Assembly (NCBI RefSeq): GCF_000307855.1
Contig: NZ_AJLR01000148.1
Location: 62,001 to 126,000, forward strand
Direction of reading: 5' to 3'
Source of the DNA: Schinkia azotoformans LMG 9581
GTDB taxonomy: Bacteria > Bacillota > Bacilli > Bacillales > Bacillaceae_J
Length of the DNA: 64,000 nucleotides
Position numbers and translations under genes: made by a program. Positions within the stretch are counted from its first letter, which is position 1. Each line of letters begins with the position of its first letter. A model generated the notes under the pieces. It was not told the DNA's origin and searched no databases. It was given only the letters and a program-made list of their open reading frames with translations. Of the stretch, positions 17,557 through 27,026 are shown in pieces.

Positions 17557-18086
17557 TGAACGTAATCAATATAATCTCTCTTTGGATGATCCCGGTCATC
17601 ATCGGATTTATCCTACTTTACGGAACGATAAAAAGAGTGCCAACATATGAAACATTTGTAGAGGGTGGCAAGGAGGGAATACAGATTGCTTTTTCAATTA
17701 TCCCTTATCTTGTTGGAATGTTAGTGGCAATCACAGTGTTCCGGGAGTCCGGAGCCCTTGATTTCTTTATGAATTTAATTAGGCCCTACTTGATGGCTAT
17801 AGGTATTCCGGCAGATATCGTTCCGTTGGCCATTATCCGACCAATCTCCGGAAACGCTGCATTGGGAATCACATCAGATTTAATTGCCACCCATGGCCCT
17901 GACTCTTTTATTGGCAGATTAGCATCCACTATGCAAGGAAGTACAGATACAACCTTGTATATTTTAACCGTTTATTTTGGTGCCGTGGGCATTAGGAAAA
18001 TGGGGGATGCCTTGAAGGTTGGCTTATGGGCAGACTTCATCGCGATTATTATGTCAATTATAGTAGTGACTCTAGTATTTGGATAA
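17553..18086 (+). CDS. spmB: Spore maturation protein B
   Basis: 177 residues, a Gate-domain membrane protein. It starts MMNVINIISLWMIPVIIGF, and carries RPISGNAALGITSDL and GSTDTTLYILTVYFG, family signatures. It is the last gene of dacB-spmA-spmB and partners SpmA in spore core dehydration and heat resistance. GGGGGGAGTAG provides the ribosome site in the end of spmA. A strong terminator follows at 18110-18151. Confidence 0.93.
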   Translation: MMNVINIISLWMIPVIIGFILLYGTIKRVPTYETFVEGGKEGIQIAFSIIPYLVGMLVAITVFRESGALDFFMNLIRPYLMAIGIPADIVPLAIIRPISGNAALGITSDLIATHGPDSFIGRLASTMQGSTDTTLYILTVYFGAVGIRKMGDALKVGLWADFIAIIMSIIVVTLVFG

Positions 18087-18109
18087 AAATAAATAAAAAA
18101 TATGTAAAA

Positions 18110-18151
18110 GGGGCTATCCAAAAAGTCATGCTAAATGGCTTTTTGAACCCC
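18110..18151. terminator. Bidirectional terminator between spmB and the facing small gene
   Basis: GGGG and CCCC close a long stem that also pairs CCAAAAAG with CTTTTTG. It is placed between convergent genes. Confidence 0.7.
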
Positions 18152-18160
18152 AACCATTTT

Positions 18161-18415
18161 CTAAAATGATTTTCTCTTAACTTTTTTAGCTCCCTCATAA
18201 AGCCCGCGAGCCTCTTTTTCTAGCTCTAGTATATCGTCTTCCTTTATTTCCGACTTTTCGATTTTTTCTTCAATTTGCTTCATGAGATTTTCCATTTGTT
18301 GTTTCCACGCCAAATAGGCCTCTTCATCAACATGTTGTTCCTTTAAAATGGTTTCTACTTGATCAGACCAATCCTTTATATCTAACAAATATTGTTGATA
18401 ATCCTTGGAATTCAC
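18161..18415 (-). CDS. Small highly charged helical protein of unknown function
   Basis: 84 residues with no signal or membrane segment. Nearly the whole sequence is predicted coiled coil, rich in Glu and Lys (EEAYLAWKQQMENLMKQIEE, KEDDILELEKEARGLYEG), with a basic end KKVKRKSF. The ATG is preceded by AGGGGGAAC. I do not recognise the family. It is a separate unit between the spm genes and an unknown gene; B. subtilis has ypuI near this place, but this protein is shorter and not visibly related. Confidence 0.7.
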   Translation of the reverse strand: MNSKDYQQYLLDIKDWSDQVETILKEQHVDEEAYLAWKQQMENLMKQIEEKIEKSEIKEDDILELEKEARGLYEGAKKVKRKSF

Positions 18416-18498
18416 CGTTTGTTCCCCCTACTCCATCTTATTAATTGATTGATTTCAGGGTTATTTTATGTTTATGGAGGATAAACGTGAAAAAGCAA

Positions 18499-18531
18499 AA
18501 AGCATGATGGAGTTTCATGCCACCATGCTTT
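18499..18531 (-). terminator. Terminator after the gene at 18554-18937
   Basis: On the minus strand AAAGCATGGTGG pairs with CCATCATGCTTT, followed by TTGCTTTTTC. Confidence 0.7.
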
Positions 18532-18553
18532 ACTTATTGGTTTATTCCAGGGG

Positions 18554-18937
18554 TTATAATTCAAAACCACCTTTGGAAATTTGTTCTACAATTCCTGGCA
18601 ACTTGTCATAGTCAATTCCTTTACAATACTCCTGCAATTCACTTTTCTCATTGATATAAACCCGTTTGCGATTTTTTAATTCAGGGTTTTTCAACATACA
18701 AACTAATCCGATAATATCTTTGAAATGTACTTCTTTTCCGCCTGCAGTAAATACCGGATCATTTTCATAAGGGACAAATTCATTGAAAATTTCATCAAAA
18801 TATCTTACATACAGTAAGTGAAAGGTTTTCTCCGTTCCATTATCTATGAATGTAACCTCAGAGCGGTTAAAGAAGTCCTCAGATGTATTAGGCGCCGCTT
18901 TTTCTAATTCATAACCTTTAATTTCTTTAATAAGCAT
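18554..18937 (-). CDS. Conserved-looking hypothetical protein, 127 residues
   Basis: Start chosen at ATG 18937, because GGTGGGATGG precedes it, whereas the in-frame ATG at 18952 has only A/T-rich sequence upstream. The protein is soluble and acidic. It begins MLIKEIKGYELEKAAPN and contains aromatic-rich segments (TFHLLYVRYFDEIFNEFVPY) and a lysine/arginine stretch (NPELKNRKRVYINEKSEL). No motif is recognised. It lies downstream of scpB on the same strand, but a gap of about 90 bases and its own terminator suggest a separate unit. Confidence 0.7.
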   Translation of the reverse strand: MLIKEIKGYELEKAAPNTSEDFFNRSEVTFIDNGTEKTFHLLYVRYFDEIFNEFVPYENDPVFTAGGKEVHFKDIIGLVCMLKNPELKNRKRVYINEKSELQEYCKGIDYDKLPGIVEQISKGGFEL

Positions 18938-19024
18938 ATTCCATCCCACCATTTTATATTTTTATTTTGGTCATCCAAATATGTACATTTATTATTATAG
19001 AAGACCATTTAAATACTGTTCAAG

Positions 19025-19612
19025 TTATTCAGCAAAAGTTTCCTGAAATTTTTCAAAAAACAAGTCTGCTTCTTCTTGTCGGATATCCTCTTCATTTAAT
19101 TTTTCCGGTAATGGTGGAAGTTCATCTAAAGTCTTAAGACCAAAATACTCTAGAAAATCCTTCGTTGTGCCATACAAATAGGCTCTTCCCGTTCCTTCCG
19201 CCCGCCCGACCTCTTTAATCAGAGATTTTGACATTAAAGTAGAAAGAGGACGCTCTGTTTTTACACCTCGTATTTCTTCAATCTCTGCTCTAGTGATCGG
19301 TTGTTTATAGGCGATAATCGCTAACGTTTCTAACGCTGCCTGTGACAATGTTGATGTGGTTGGGGACTCCACTAACCGTTTAAAATATTCAGCATGCTCT
19401 CTCTTTGTTGTTAATTGATAGACCCCAGCAACCTCTACTAAATCTATGCCACGGGATTTTTTTGTGTAATCTGCTTTTAAATTCTCTATCAATTCTACCG
19501 CTACAATTTCACTAATTTGGAGAACATCTGCAATTTGCTTACTATCAATTCCTTCGTCACCAACAATAAATAATAACCCTTCGACGATCGCTTTCATTTT
19601 ATCAAGCTTCAT
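19025..19612 (-). CDS. scpB: Segregation and condensation protein B
   Basis: 195 residues. Two winged-helix domains fit the ScpB family: [20 protein letters not shown] at the start, and [20 protein letters not shown] with [19 protein letters not shown] as the second wing. ScpB dimers bind ScpA and regulate the SMC ring that condenses and separates chromosomes. The gene overlaps the end of scpA by 11 bases, the usual arrangement. The C-terminal tail is acidic. Confidence 0.95.
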   Translation of the reverse strand: MKLDKMKAIVEGLLFIVGDEGIDSKQIADVLQISEIVAVELIENLKADYTKKSRGIDLVEVAGVYQLTTKREHAEYFKRLVESPTTSTLSQAALETLAIIAYKQPITRAEIEEIRGVKTERPLSTLMSKSLIKEVGRAEGTGRAYLYGTTKDFLEYFGLKTLDELPPLPEKLNEEDIRQEEADLFFEKFQETFAE

Positions 19613-20372
19613 CTTTGTAAACTCCTTTCATGCTGTAAATATATATATCCTCGAAGTTCTTTTCTTGAACACACGTAATCGCATTGTTTTTCATTAATTC
19701 TAAAACGGCTAAAAATGTCACTACAATGTAAGATCTTTCAAAAACCGGAAAAAGCGATGAAAAGCTTTGTCTCCCCTTTACTTTATCGAGCTCTTCCAAA
19801 ATTTGTTCCATCCTTTGTTGAATTGGAATTTCCTGCCTTTGAACAGTTGTTAGCTTAGGTTCTTTCCATTTTTTTCGCTTCATTAATTGCTGCAGAGCGC
19901 CTAACATATCATATAAAGATACATCGGAAATCGGATTTTCCCTATTGTCCGGTATATATTGCGCTAAATTTCCAGGGGGCCTTGTATATAACAGGCTCCG
20001 ATCTTGTTCAAATTCCTTTAAATGCGTTGCAGCTTCTTTATATTTACGATATTCAAGCAAACGTTTCATTAGCTCATCACGAGGGTCCTCTTCCATTTCA
20101 TCCCCGTTAAACTCTAGTTCCTCATCAAGAGTTTCTTCGTTTTTCGGTAAGAGCATTTTACTTTTTATTGCTAAGAGTGTTGCCGCCATGACAAGATATT
20201 CGCTGGCTACATCCAGTTCAAGTTGCTGCATCGTATGAATAAAGTTTAAATATTGCTTCGTAATTTGTGCCATCGGAATATCATAAATATCAATTTCATA
20301 TCGATTTATTAAATGTAAAAGAAGGTCAAGTGGACCTTCAAAGGCATCAATTTTAACACTATATTCCATCAT
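19602..20372 (-). CDS. scpA: Segregation and condensation protein A (kleisin)
   Basis: 256 residues. The N-terminus, [20 protein letters not shown], is the SMC-neck-binding kleisin helix region. A charged linker (about 85-110: [20 protein letters not shown]) and a C-terminal winged helix ([15 protein letters not shown]) that binds the SMC head follow. The protein bridges SMC heads. Two ATGs stand in tandem; with GGTGGGAT upstream the second (20369) may be the real start. It is the first gene of scpA-scpB, next to ypuF and ribT as in B. subtilis. Confidence 0.95.
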   Translation of the reverse strand: MMEYSVKIDAFEGPLDLLLHLINRYEIDIYDIPMAQITKQYLNFIHTMQQLELDVASEYLVMAATLLAIKSKMLLPKNEETLDEELEFNGDEMEEDPRDELMKRLLEYRKYKEAATHLKEFEQDRSLLYTRPPGNLAQYIPDNRENPISDVSLYDMLGALQQLMKRKKWKEPKLTTVQRQEIPIQQRMEQILEELDKVKGRQSFSSLFPVFERSYIVVTFLAVLELMKNNAITCVQEKNFEDIYIYSMKGVYKDEA

Positions 20373-20483
20373 TATCCCACCAAAGTATTATAAAAAATAA
20401 AACGACTAGATTTATAATAGCAAAATTTTTGTTTTAATTCGCCCATTTTCATGATTTTTTCCGTTACCCTGATAGTCGCCTAT

Positions 20484-20510
20484 ACAAATTTCCCCTTTTT
20501 TCATATGTTA
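20484..20510 (+). promoter_or_regulatory. SigK-type promoter of the YjcZ-family gene
   Basis: AC (20484-20485), exactly 16 bases, CATATGTTA (20502-20510), which fits the SigK consensus AC-N16-CATANNNTA without mismatch. It lies 40 bases before a 31-residue YjcZ-type gene, a family known from late sporulation. Confidence 0.65.
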
Positions 20511-20549
20511 TTACCGTAAGCATCAAATAAACAAAGGAGGAATTTAATA

Positions 20550-20645
20550 ATGAGTGGAGCAGTAGGATTTGGTTACGGTGGCGGATTTGCCTTAATCGTT
20601 GTTTTGTTTATTCTTTTAATTATCGTAGGTGCAGCTTGGTTATAA
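20550..20645 (+). CDS. YjcZ family sporulation micropeptide (31 residues)
   Basis: A very small gene: ATG 20550 after a perfect AAAGGAGG (20534-20540) and TAA at 20643. The peptide starts [20 protein letters not shown] and ends with a hydrophobic helix IVGAAWL, the hallmark of YjcZ/SscA-type peptides of spore formers: a glycine-rich N-terminus followed by one membrane helix. Members are small spore coat or assembly proteins. A SigK-type promoter and a strong terminator (20664-20690) frame it, so it is an independent late mother-cell gene between scpA and ypuF. Confidence 0.9.
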   Translation: MSGAVGFGYGGGFALIVVLFILLIIVGAAWL

Positions 20646-20663
20646 ACACCAATTAAAGAGGGG

Positions 20664-20690
20664 GAGTGCCTATATGGGCACTTCTTTTTT
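20664..20690 (+). terminator. Terminator after the YjcZ-type gene
   Basis: AGTGCC pairs with GGCACT around a loop TATATG and runs into TCTTTTTT. Confidence 0.8.
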
Positions 20691-20741
20691 GATTTATGGT
20701 AAACTATAGGAATTAGAAAATCCTTATGGAAGGATGGTTAA

Positions 20742-21697
<956 letters not shown>

Positions 21698-21750
21698 TTA
21701 CCTTATTGAAAATAATAACCGATTCGTTCTATGTAATCAATGGGTAAATT

Positions 21751-21783
21751 AAAGAGGCCGCACCCAAAAATGGTGAGCCTCTC
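21751..21783 (-). terminator. Terminator after the SLH lipoprotein gene
   Basis: On the minus strand AGAGGC(T)CACC pairs with GGGTG(CG)GCCTCT and runs into TTAATTT. Confidence 0.6.
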
Positions 21784-21791
21784 GAGATTTT

Positions 21792-22436
21792 TTATTTAGT
21801 GCCATTATTTGTGTTGTCTACATTTAGATAGCCTTGACGAACAGCTTTCATCATAATCGATGCCATTTGCTCGCGGGTTAAAGTCGTTCCAAGTCCAAAT
21901 TTATCGTTACCGACACCATTCATCAAGCCAAGATCCCTTGCAGCATGGATATCATTACTATAAGGGTTATTTTCTGGAACATCAGCAAATCTGTTTTTGT
22001 TCGCTTGATTTTCACCAGGTGTTTGCGTTTCTGTTTTCTCACCTGTTTCTCCATCAGTTGCCGGTGTTTCATCATTTGTTCCCGGTGTAGTATCTACTCC
22101 CGGATCTGTGACTGTACCAGTTCCTGGTGTGTCATTATTAGTATCTGTTCCATCCCCGTCACCATCGGCATTTTCGTTTGGATTAAGTGCTGGATCGGGA
22201 CTAGCCCCGTCTCCATTATTGTTAGCTCCAACGGTACCACCGTTATTAACATTAGGTGTTTCTACTGTATCCGTAACATTTAATGGTGCATATCTTGTAT
22301 TATTATCATAACCCACTGGGGTTAAATTAGTTCGACCTCGATCGTTCCCTGCTTCATTATTTGCCATCCCACAGCCAGTCGCAAGCCCCATAATTAGAAA
22401 AGACGTTGATAACACATTGATCAATTTTTTGTTCAA
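21792..22436 (-). CDS. Lipoprotein with a single C-terminal SLH domain and a low-complexity linker
   Basis: 214 residues. The start is TTG (22436) after GAAGGGGGG. The lipobox LATGC places Cys22 at the lipid anchor. Residues about 65-150 are a low-complexity linker of Asp, Asn, Gly, Thr and Pro. The end is one S-layer-homology unit: RFADVPENNPYSNDIHAARD, LGLMNGVGNDKFG and LTREQMASIMMKAVRQ. SLH domains bind pyruvylated wall polymer, so the protein may tie the membrane to the wall. The C-terminus is NVDNTNNGTK. The ribosome site lies in a strong hairpin. No named homologue is recognised. Confidence 0.85.
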   Translation of the reverse strand: MNKKLINVLSTSFLIMGLATGCGMANNEAGNDRGRTNLTPVGYDNNTRYAPLNVTDTVETPNVNNGGTVGANNNGDGASPDPALNPNENADGDGDGTDTNNDTPGTGTVTDPGVDTTPGTNDETPATDGETGEKTETQTPGENQANKNRFADVPENNPYSNDIHAARDLGLMNGVGNDKFGLGTTLTREQMASIMMKAVRQGYLNVDNTNNGTK

Positions 22437-22444
22437 TGTTAAAA

Positions 22445-22476
22445 CCCCCCTTCAAACTTATCGTTTGTAAGGAGGG
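22445..22476 (-). promoter_or_regulatory. Hairpin holding the ribosome binding site of the SLH lipoprotein gene
   Basis: On the minus strand CCCTCCTTACAAAC (22476-22463) pairs with GTTTGAAGGGGGG (22457-22445). The right arm is the Shine-Dalgarno sequence. It is also the only terminator-like structure after ppiB (followed by TTTTAAC), so it may do both jobs. Confidence 0.5.
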
Positions 22477-22501
22477 CATTTTTTATTTCAGTTATACTTT
22501 T

Positions 22502-22936
22502 CTATTCTTCCCAAACTTTTACTTCCTTCATTACATCACCTTGGCGAATTCTAAGTACCGTATCCATTCCTTCAATTACTTGGCCAAATACTGTATGAAC
22601 ACCATCTAAATGTGGCTGTGATTCATGGACAATGAAGAACTGACTGCCGCCAGTATCTCTACCGGCATGTGCCATTGATAATGCTCCAGGAATATGTTTA
22701 TGAGGATTACCCACTGTTTCACATTTAATAGTGTAGCCAGGCCCACCCATACCATTTCCATACGGGCAACCTCCTTGTGCGACAAAGCCTTGAATAACAC
22801 GGTGGAATGTTAAACCATTATAAAACCCTTCATTTGCCAGTTTTTCAAAATTTGCAACTGTCCCAGGTGCTTCATTTGGAAAAAGTTCAATAACAATTTT
22901 TTCGCCATTTTCAAATTCAATGGATGCTTTTTTCAT
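22502..22936 (-). CDS. ppiB: Peptidyl-prolyl cis-trans isomerase B (cyclophilin)
   Basis: 144 residues, a compact bacterial cyclophilin. Motifs: [20 protein letters not shown] (the catalytic Arg and Gln loop), [16 protein letters not shown], and [16 protein letters not shown]. It has no signal peptide, so it works in the cytoplasm, catalysing proline isomerisation in folding proteins. The ATG is preceded by TAGGAGGCATACATA. Gene order lysA ... ppiB ... ribT matches B. subtilis. Confidence 0.95.
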   Translation of the reverse strand: MKKASIEFENGEKIVIELFPNEAPGTVANFEKLANEGFYNGLTFHRVIQGFVAQGGCPYGNGMGGPGYTIKCETVGNPHKHIPGALSMAHAGRDTGGSQFFIVHESQPHLDGVHTVFGQVIEGMDTVLRIRQGDVMKEVKVWEE

Positions 22937-23012
22937 GTTATGTATGCCTCCTACTATTTTATTCTTCCTTATTTTACACTATTTGATATAAATTAAGAAA
23001 TTTAATACCAAA

Positions 23013-23054
23013 CAAAAAAGCAGAACTTAAATAAAATTTAAAGCTCTGCTTTTT
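23013..23054 (-). terminator. Terminator after the NlpC/P60 gene
   Basis: On the minus strand AAAAAGCAGAGC pairs imperfectly with GTTCTGCTTTTTTG across an A/T-rich inner stem. Confidence 0.65.
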
Positions 23055-23065
23055 ATCATTCTATA

Positions 23066-23506
23066 TTATAATACTTTAGCTGCTCCAACGTAACGTTTAC
23101 CCCAATAATATGGATCATTTAGTTTTGAAATTGATACTCCAATTGATGACGCAGAATGTATAAACTTATTATCACCTATGTATATACCTACATGCGAAAT
23201 CCCAGACCCTGTGGTGTTAAAAAAGACTAAATCACCTTTTTGTAAATTCTCTTTTTCTACACTTTCTCCATGTTTATATTGCGAGCTGGAAGAACGTGGT
23301 AGTTCAATTCCGTTTTCACTAAATACTTTATAAACGTATCCAGAACAATCGAATTCGCCTCCATATGGAGTGCCTATGTATTTTTCCGCACTTTCTATTA
23401 TGTTTTCAGCAACTGTAGTATCTTCTTCATTGGCAGCAAATACATTCCCTGAAGAAAACGCTAGCAAGATAATCATGGAGAAAAATGCTGTAAGTACCTT
23501 CCTCAT
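23066..23506 (-). CDS. Secreted NlpC/P60 family peptidoglycan endopeptidase
   Basis: 146 residues. A signal peptide (MRKVLTAFFSMIILLAFSSG, cut after VFAA) is followed directly by one NlpC/P60 catalytic domain with no LysM or SH3 wall-binding part. Catalytic residues: Cys54 in FDCSGY, His105 in SHVGIYIG, and the polar third residue His117 in FIHSAS. Such enzymes cut the gamma-D-Glu to diamino acid bond in stem peptides. Lack of a wall-binding domain makes this a minimal, probably freely diffusing or sporulation-type hydrolase. The ribosome site is GGGAGGTG. Its target cannot be told from sequence. Confidence 0.9.
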   Translation of the reverse strand: MRKVLTAFFSMIILLAFSSGNVFAANEEDTTVAENIIESAEKYIGTPYGGEFDCSGYVYKVFSENGIELPRSSSSQYKHGESVEKENLQKGDLVFFNTTGSGISHVGIYIGDNKFIHSASSIGVSISKLNDPYYWGKRYVGAAKVL

Positions 23507-23677
23507 AATTCACCTCCCACGACATGAATCCAGACATTAATATGTCTTTATCTCTAATTCTACAAACACTAAAAAAATCCTGTCGCATTTTAGAAAAAAA
23601 TGAATCTTTTTTACTTTTTTCAAATTTTGTTCACATTATTGGAAAATGGTAGGATATTTCTGCTTACAGATACAAAT

Positions 23678-23715
23678 AAAAAAAGCGCCTAGTAATTAGC
23701 ACCAGACACTTTTTT
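23678..23715 (-). terminator. Terminator after glnS
   Basis: On the minus strand AAAAAGTG pairs with CGCTTTTT (one G-U pair), with a central loop, followed by TTTATTTG. Confidence 0.6.
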
Positions 23716-23732
23716 GTAAATAAATATGAAGT

Positions 23733-25403
23733 TTATAGTTTAAATGAGCTTTTTAATGACACAATCCGATTAAAAACAGGTTTTTCTGGAGTTGTATGTT
23801 TGGAATCGACATTAAAATACCCATGTCTAAAAAATTGAAACTTATCTTGTATTTTAGCGTTTATCATTTCCGGTTCGACAAACCCTTGTAATATTTCTAA
23901 AGAATTAGGGTTAACGTAATCCAGAAATGTTTTTCCTTCCTCTTCATTTTCTTCTTGATCTAAAATAAATGGTTCATATAATCTGAATTCAGCTTGTTTT
24001 CCGTGACTCGCTTCCACCCAATGTAATGTACCTTTTACTTTGCGACCTGTAAAACCGGTCCCACTTTTTGTTTCAGGGTCATACGTACAATGGAGCTCCA
24101 CAACATTCCCATCCTCATCCTTAATAAAGTCGTGGCACTTAATAAAATAAGCATGCTTTAAGCGAACCTCATTGCCAGGGAAGAGCCTGAAATATTTGCT
24201 TGGAGGGTTTTCCATGAAATCATCTTGTTCAATATAAATTTCCCTTGAAAATGGAATTTTCCGTACACCCATCTCTGGATTTTCAGGGTTATTTTCAGCC
24301 TCAAGCCACTCCACTTCGCCTTCAGGGTAGTTTGTTATGACAACTTTTAACGGCCGAATGATCCCCATCGTTCTTGGAGCTTTTAATTTCAGGTCTTCCC
24401 TTACAAAATGCTCAAGCATTTGTTCATCGACAACACTATAAGCTTTTGCAACCCCAATCTCTTTACAAAAAGCACGAATCGCTTCTGGTGTATATCCTTT
24501 TCTTCGGAGCCCTGAAATAGTTGGCATTCTTGGATCATCCCAGCCATCTGCAAAGCCTTCATCAACTAAAAGCTTTAATTTTCGTTTACTCATAACTGTG
24601 TTGGTTATATTTAAACGGGCAAATTCGATTTGCTTCGGCTGTGCTTCCATTTCACACTCTCGTACAACCCAATCATAGAGCGGGCGGTGATCCTCGAATT
24701 CCAACGTACAAATCGAATGGGTTATACCTTCAATGGCATCTTCTAGTGGATGTGCAAAGTCATACATTGGATAAATACACCATTTATCTCCAGTATTATG
24801 ATGCGTGGCATGAGCTATTCGGTAAATAATGGGATCTCTCATATTAATATTTGGCGATGTCATATCAATTTTAGCACGTAAAACCTTCTCGCCGTCCTTA
24901 AACTCTCCATCCCTCATTTTGTTAAAGAGGTCCAAGTTTTCCTCAACTGAACGATTTCGGTACGGACTTTCCTTGCCCGGCTCCTTTAAAGTCCCTCTCA
25001 TTTCACGGATTTCTTCAGGTGTAGAATCATCTACATATGCTTTCCCTTTCTTAATTAAAAGGACTGCACGATTATACATTTCTTCAAAATAATCTGAAGC
25101 AAAGAAAAGACTGTCCCAATCATAACCGAGCCATTTAACATCCTCTTTAATTGATTCAACATATTCGGTATCTTCTTTTAATGGATTTGTATCATCAAAA
25201 CGTAAATTTGTTTTACCGTTGAATTCATCAGCTAAATCAAAATTTAGTATGATGGATTTTGCATGTCCAATATGTAAATAACCATTTGGTTCTGGAGGAA
25301 ATCTTGTAATTACTTCCTCATATTTTCCTTCCTTTAAATCCTCTATAATAATATTTTTTATAAAATTCGAGGACGTATGTTTAATTTCTTCCATTACAGT
25401 CAA
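23733..25403 (-). CDS. glnS: Glutaminyl-tRNA synthetase
   Basis: 556 residues, the usual length of bacterial GlnRS. Class I signatures: HIGH-type motif in [17 protein letters not shown] and KMSKS-type motif in [11 protein letters not shown]. The Gln-specific sequences [19 protein letters not shown]-like (here [19 protein letters not shown]) and [12 protein letters not shown] are present, and the C-terminal half is the two beta-barrel anticodon-binding domain. It charges tRNA-Gln directly. B. subtilis has no GlnRS and uses GluRS plus GatCAB amidotransferase, so this gene is an addition between lysA and ppiB. It is a single gene with its own terminator. Either ATG (25403 or the next codons) may start. 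Confidence 0.95.
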   Translation of the reverse strand: MTVMEEIKHTSSNFIKNIIIEDLKEGKYEEVITRFPPEPNGYLHIGHAKSIILNFDLADEFNGKTNLRFDDTNPLKEDTEYVESIKEDVKWLGYDWDSLFFASDYFEEMYNRAVLLIKKGKAYVDDSTPEEIREMRGTLKEPGKESPYRNRSVEENLDLFNKMRDGEFKDGEKVLRAKIDMTSPNINMRDPIIYRIAHATHHNTGDKWCIYPMYDFAHPLEDAIEGITHSICTLEFEDHRPLYDWVVRECEMEAQPKQIEFARLNITNTVMSKRKLKLLVDEGFADGWDDPRMPTISGLRRKGYTPEAIRAFCKEIGVAKAYSVVDEQMLEHFVREDLKLKAPRTMGIIRPLKVVITNYPEGEVEWLEAENNPENPEMGVRKIPFSREIYIEQDDFMENPPSKYFRLFPGNEVRLKHAYFIKCHDFIKDEDGNVVELHCTYDPETKSGTGFTGRKVKGTLHWVEASHGKQAEFRLYEPFILDQEENEEEGKTFLDYVNPNSLEILQGFVEPEMINAKIQDKFQFFRHGYFNVDSKHTTPEKPVFNRIVSLKSSFKL

Positions 25404-25476
25404 CCTTTCTATTTCTATCCATTTTTTGATTATGTATATGATGCTTCTAGTTATAACATAAAAATTAAAAAATAAA

Positions 25477-25500
25477 AAGTGCCCTACATAAGGACACTTT
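25477..25500 (-). terminator. Terminator at the end of lysA
   Basis: AAAGTGTCC pairs with GGGCACTTT around TTATGTA, followed by TTATTTTTT on the minus strand. The stem begins inside the lysA stop codon. Confidence 0.7.
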
Positions 25501-26821
25501 AGCTTAATTTTAATTTACTTTTTAAAGGAATATCTAAATGAATGATATCCTCATAGCTTTCACGTTTAACAACAAGCTGTGCATCGCCATTTTCAACAAA
25601 TACAACAGCAGGTCTTGGAATACGATTATAATTATTAGCCATTGAATAGCCATAGGCTCCTGTACAGAAAACTGCTAAAATATCACCTGGATTAGCTTTT
25701 GGAAGAGGTAAATCCCAAATTAGCATATCACCGGATTCACAGCATTTACCCGCAATAGAAACCTTTTCTTCAGCGATATCATTAGCGCGATTGGCCAAGA
25801 TGGCTTCATACTTAGCTTGATATAAAGCAGGTCTTAGGTTATCTCCCATACCCCCATCAACCGCCACATACTTCCTAACATCAGGAATTTCTTTGTTAGA
25901 GCCAATGGAATATAGTGTTGTACCAGCATCTCCTACAATAGAGCGACCTGGTTCAATCCAAATTTCAGGCATCTCAATTTGAAGATGTTTTACATGTGAT
26001 TTTACTTTATCAATAATTTCTACGACGTAGTTCTCAGGTGGTATTGGATTATCTTCTTCAGTGTATCGTATACCGAAGCCACCACCTAAGTTTAACACCT
26101 TCGGAACATAGCTTAATTCATTTGACCATTTCTCAATCGCTTCAAATATAGTATCTACAGCCATTAAAAAGCCCGTTGTTTCAAATATTTGTGAGCCGAT
26201 ATGGCTATGAACTCCTAACAGCTCAAGGTTTTCTGAATTTCTTGTAATCTCGATCGCTTTTTCAACCTGTCCACTTTTTAAGTCAAAACCAAATTTTGAA
26301 TCAATCTGCCCAGTGCTAATATAATCATGTGTATGGGCCTCAACCCCTGGAGAAATACGTAATAATACTGAGACAATAGTGCCTTTTTCTTTTGCAATTT
26401 GCTGCAAAATTTGCAACTCATAGAAGTTGTCTGCAACAAAACAACCGATACCGGCTTCAATTCCCATTGTAATTTCTTCTACACTTTTGTTATTGCCATG
26501 AAAATGGATGCGTTCAACTGGGAAATTTGCTGCCAATGCCGTATAAAGCTCTCCGGCTGAAACAACATCAAGACTTAGGCCCTCCTCTTCAGCTAAGTTA
26601 ATCATAGCTATCGTTGAAAAAGCCTTACTTGCATAGGCCACTTGAGCCTTAACTTGATTCTTATCAAAAGTTTCTTTAAATGCTCTTGCTCTTTTTCTCA
26701 TTAGAGCTACATCATAAACAAATAATGGAGTGCCATATTTTTGTGCTAAATCAACCGTGTCTACTCCGCCAATTTCAAGATGACTTAAAGCGTTAATGCG
26801 ACTTGTTCCATAAAAAAACAT
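25499..26821 (-). CDS. lysA: Diaminopimelate decarboxylase
   Basis: 440 residues. A PLP-dependent alanine-racemase-fold enzyme: the PLP lysine is Lys66 in [10 protein letters not shown], the glycine-rich phosphate loop is [11 protein letters not shown], and the active-site cysteine is in [21 protein letters not shown] is also conserved. It removes CO2 from meso-diaminopimelate to give L-lysine, the last step of lysine synthesis. Position after the spoVA operon is the B. subtilis order. A long hairpin (26852-26924) separates it from spoVAF. I see no lysine riboswitch. Confidence 0.95.
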   Translation of the reverse strand: MFFYGTSRINALSHLEIGGVDTVDLAQKYGTPLFVYDVALMRKRARAFKETFDKNQVKAQVAYASKAFSTIAMINLAEEEGLSLDVVSAGELYTALAANFPVERIHFHGNNKSVEEITMGIEAGIGCFVADNFYELQILQQIAKEKGTIVSVLLRISPGVEAHTHDYISTGQIDSKFGFDLKSGQVEKAIEITRNSENLELLGVHSHIGSQIFETTGFLMAVDTIFEAIEKWSNELSYVPKVLNLGGGFGIRYTEEDNPIPPENYVVEIIDKVKSHVKHLQIEMPEIWIEPGRSIVGDAGTTLYSIGSNKEIPDVRKYVAVDGGMGDNLRPALYQAKYEAILANRANDIAEEKVSIAGKCCESGDMLIWDLPLPKANPGDILAVFCTGAYGYSMANNYNRIPRPAVVFVENGDAQLVVKRESYEDIIHLDIPLKSKLKLS

Positions 26822-26851
26822 ACATTTCCCCCTTGTCTTTATATCAAGAAA

Positions 26852-26924
26852 AGCTGTCTGAAAAAGTGTCTGGCTTTATAGGTTCCTTTCCTATAATTTG
26901 GGCCTGACATTTTCTGTGACAGCT
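26852..26924 (-). terminator. Long imperfect hairpin between spoVAF and lysA
   Basis: AGCTGTC and GACAGCT form the base. Inner parts pair AAAAAGTGTC with GACATTTTC and ATAGG with CCTAT. The minus strand continues TTTTCTTGATAT. It probably ends the spoVA transcript; its 73-bp size is also like a small palindromic repeat. Confidence 0.55.
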
Positions 26925-27026
26925 CTAAATTTTGTTCTCTCATTAATAAATTAAACTTTACCATATACATGTTTAAATTGGCAATAATTAAAGTTATACA
27001 TTTTTTTATTATCAAATGTTTGGGTT

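Noticed and set aside
26822-27026. Possible lysine riboswitch before lysA
   Set aside because: The gap is taken by a long simple hairpin; I see none of the conserved lysine-riboswitch core, and B. subtilis lysA is not known to have one.
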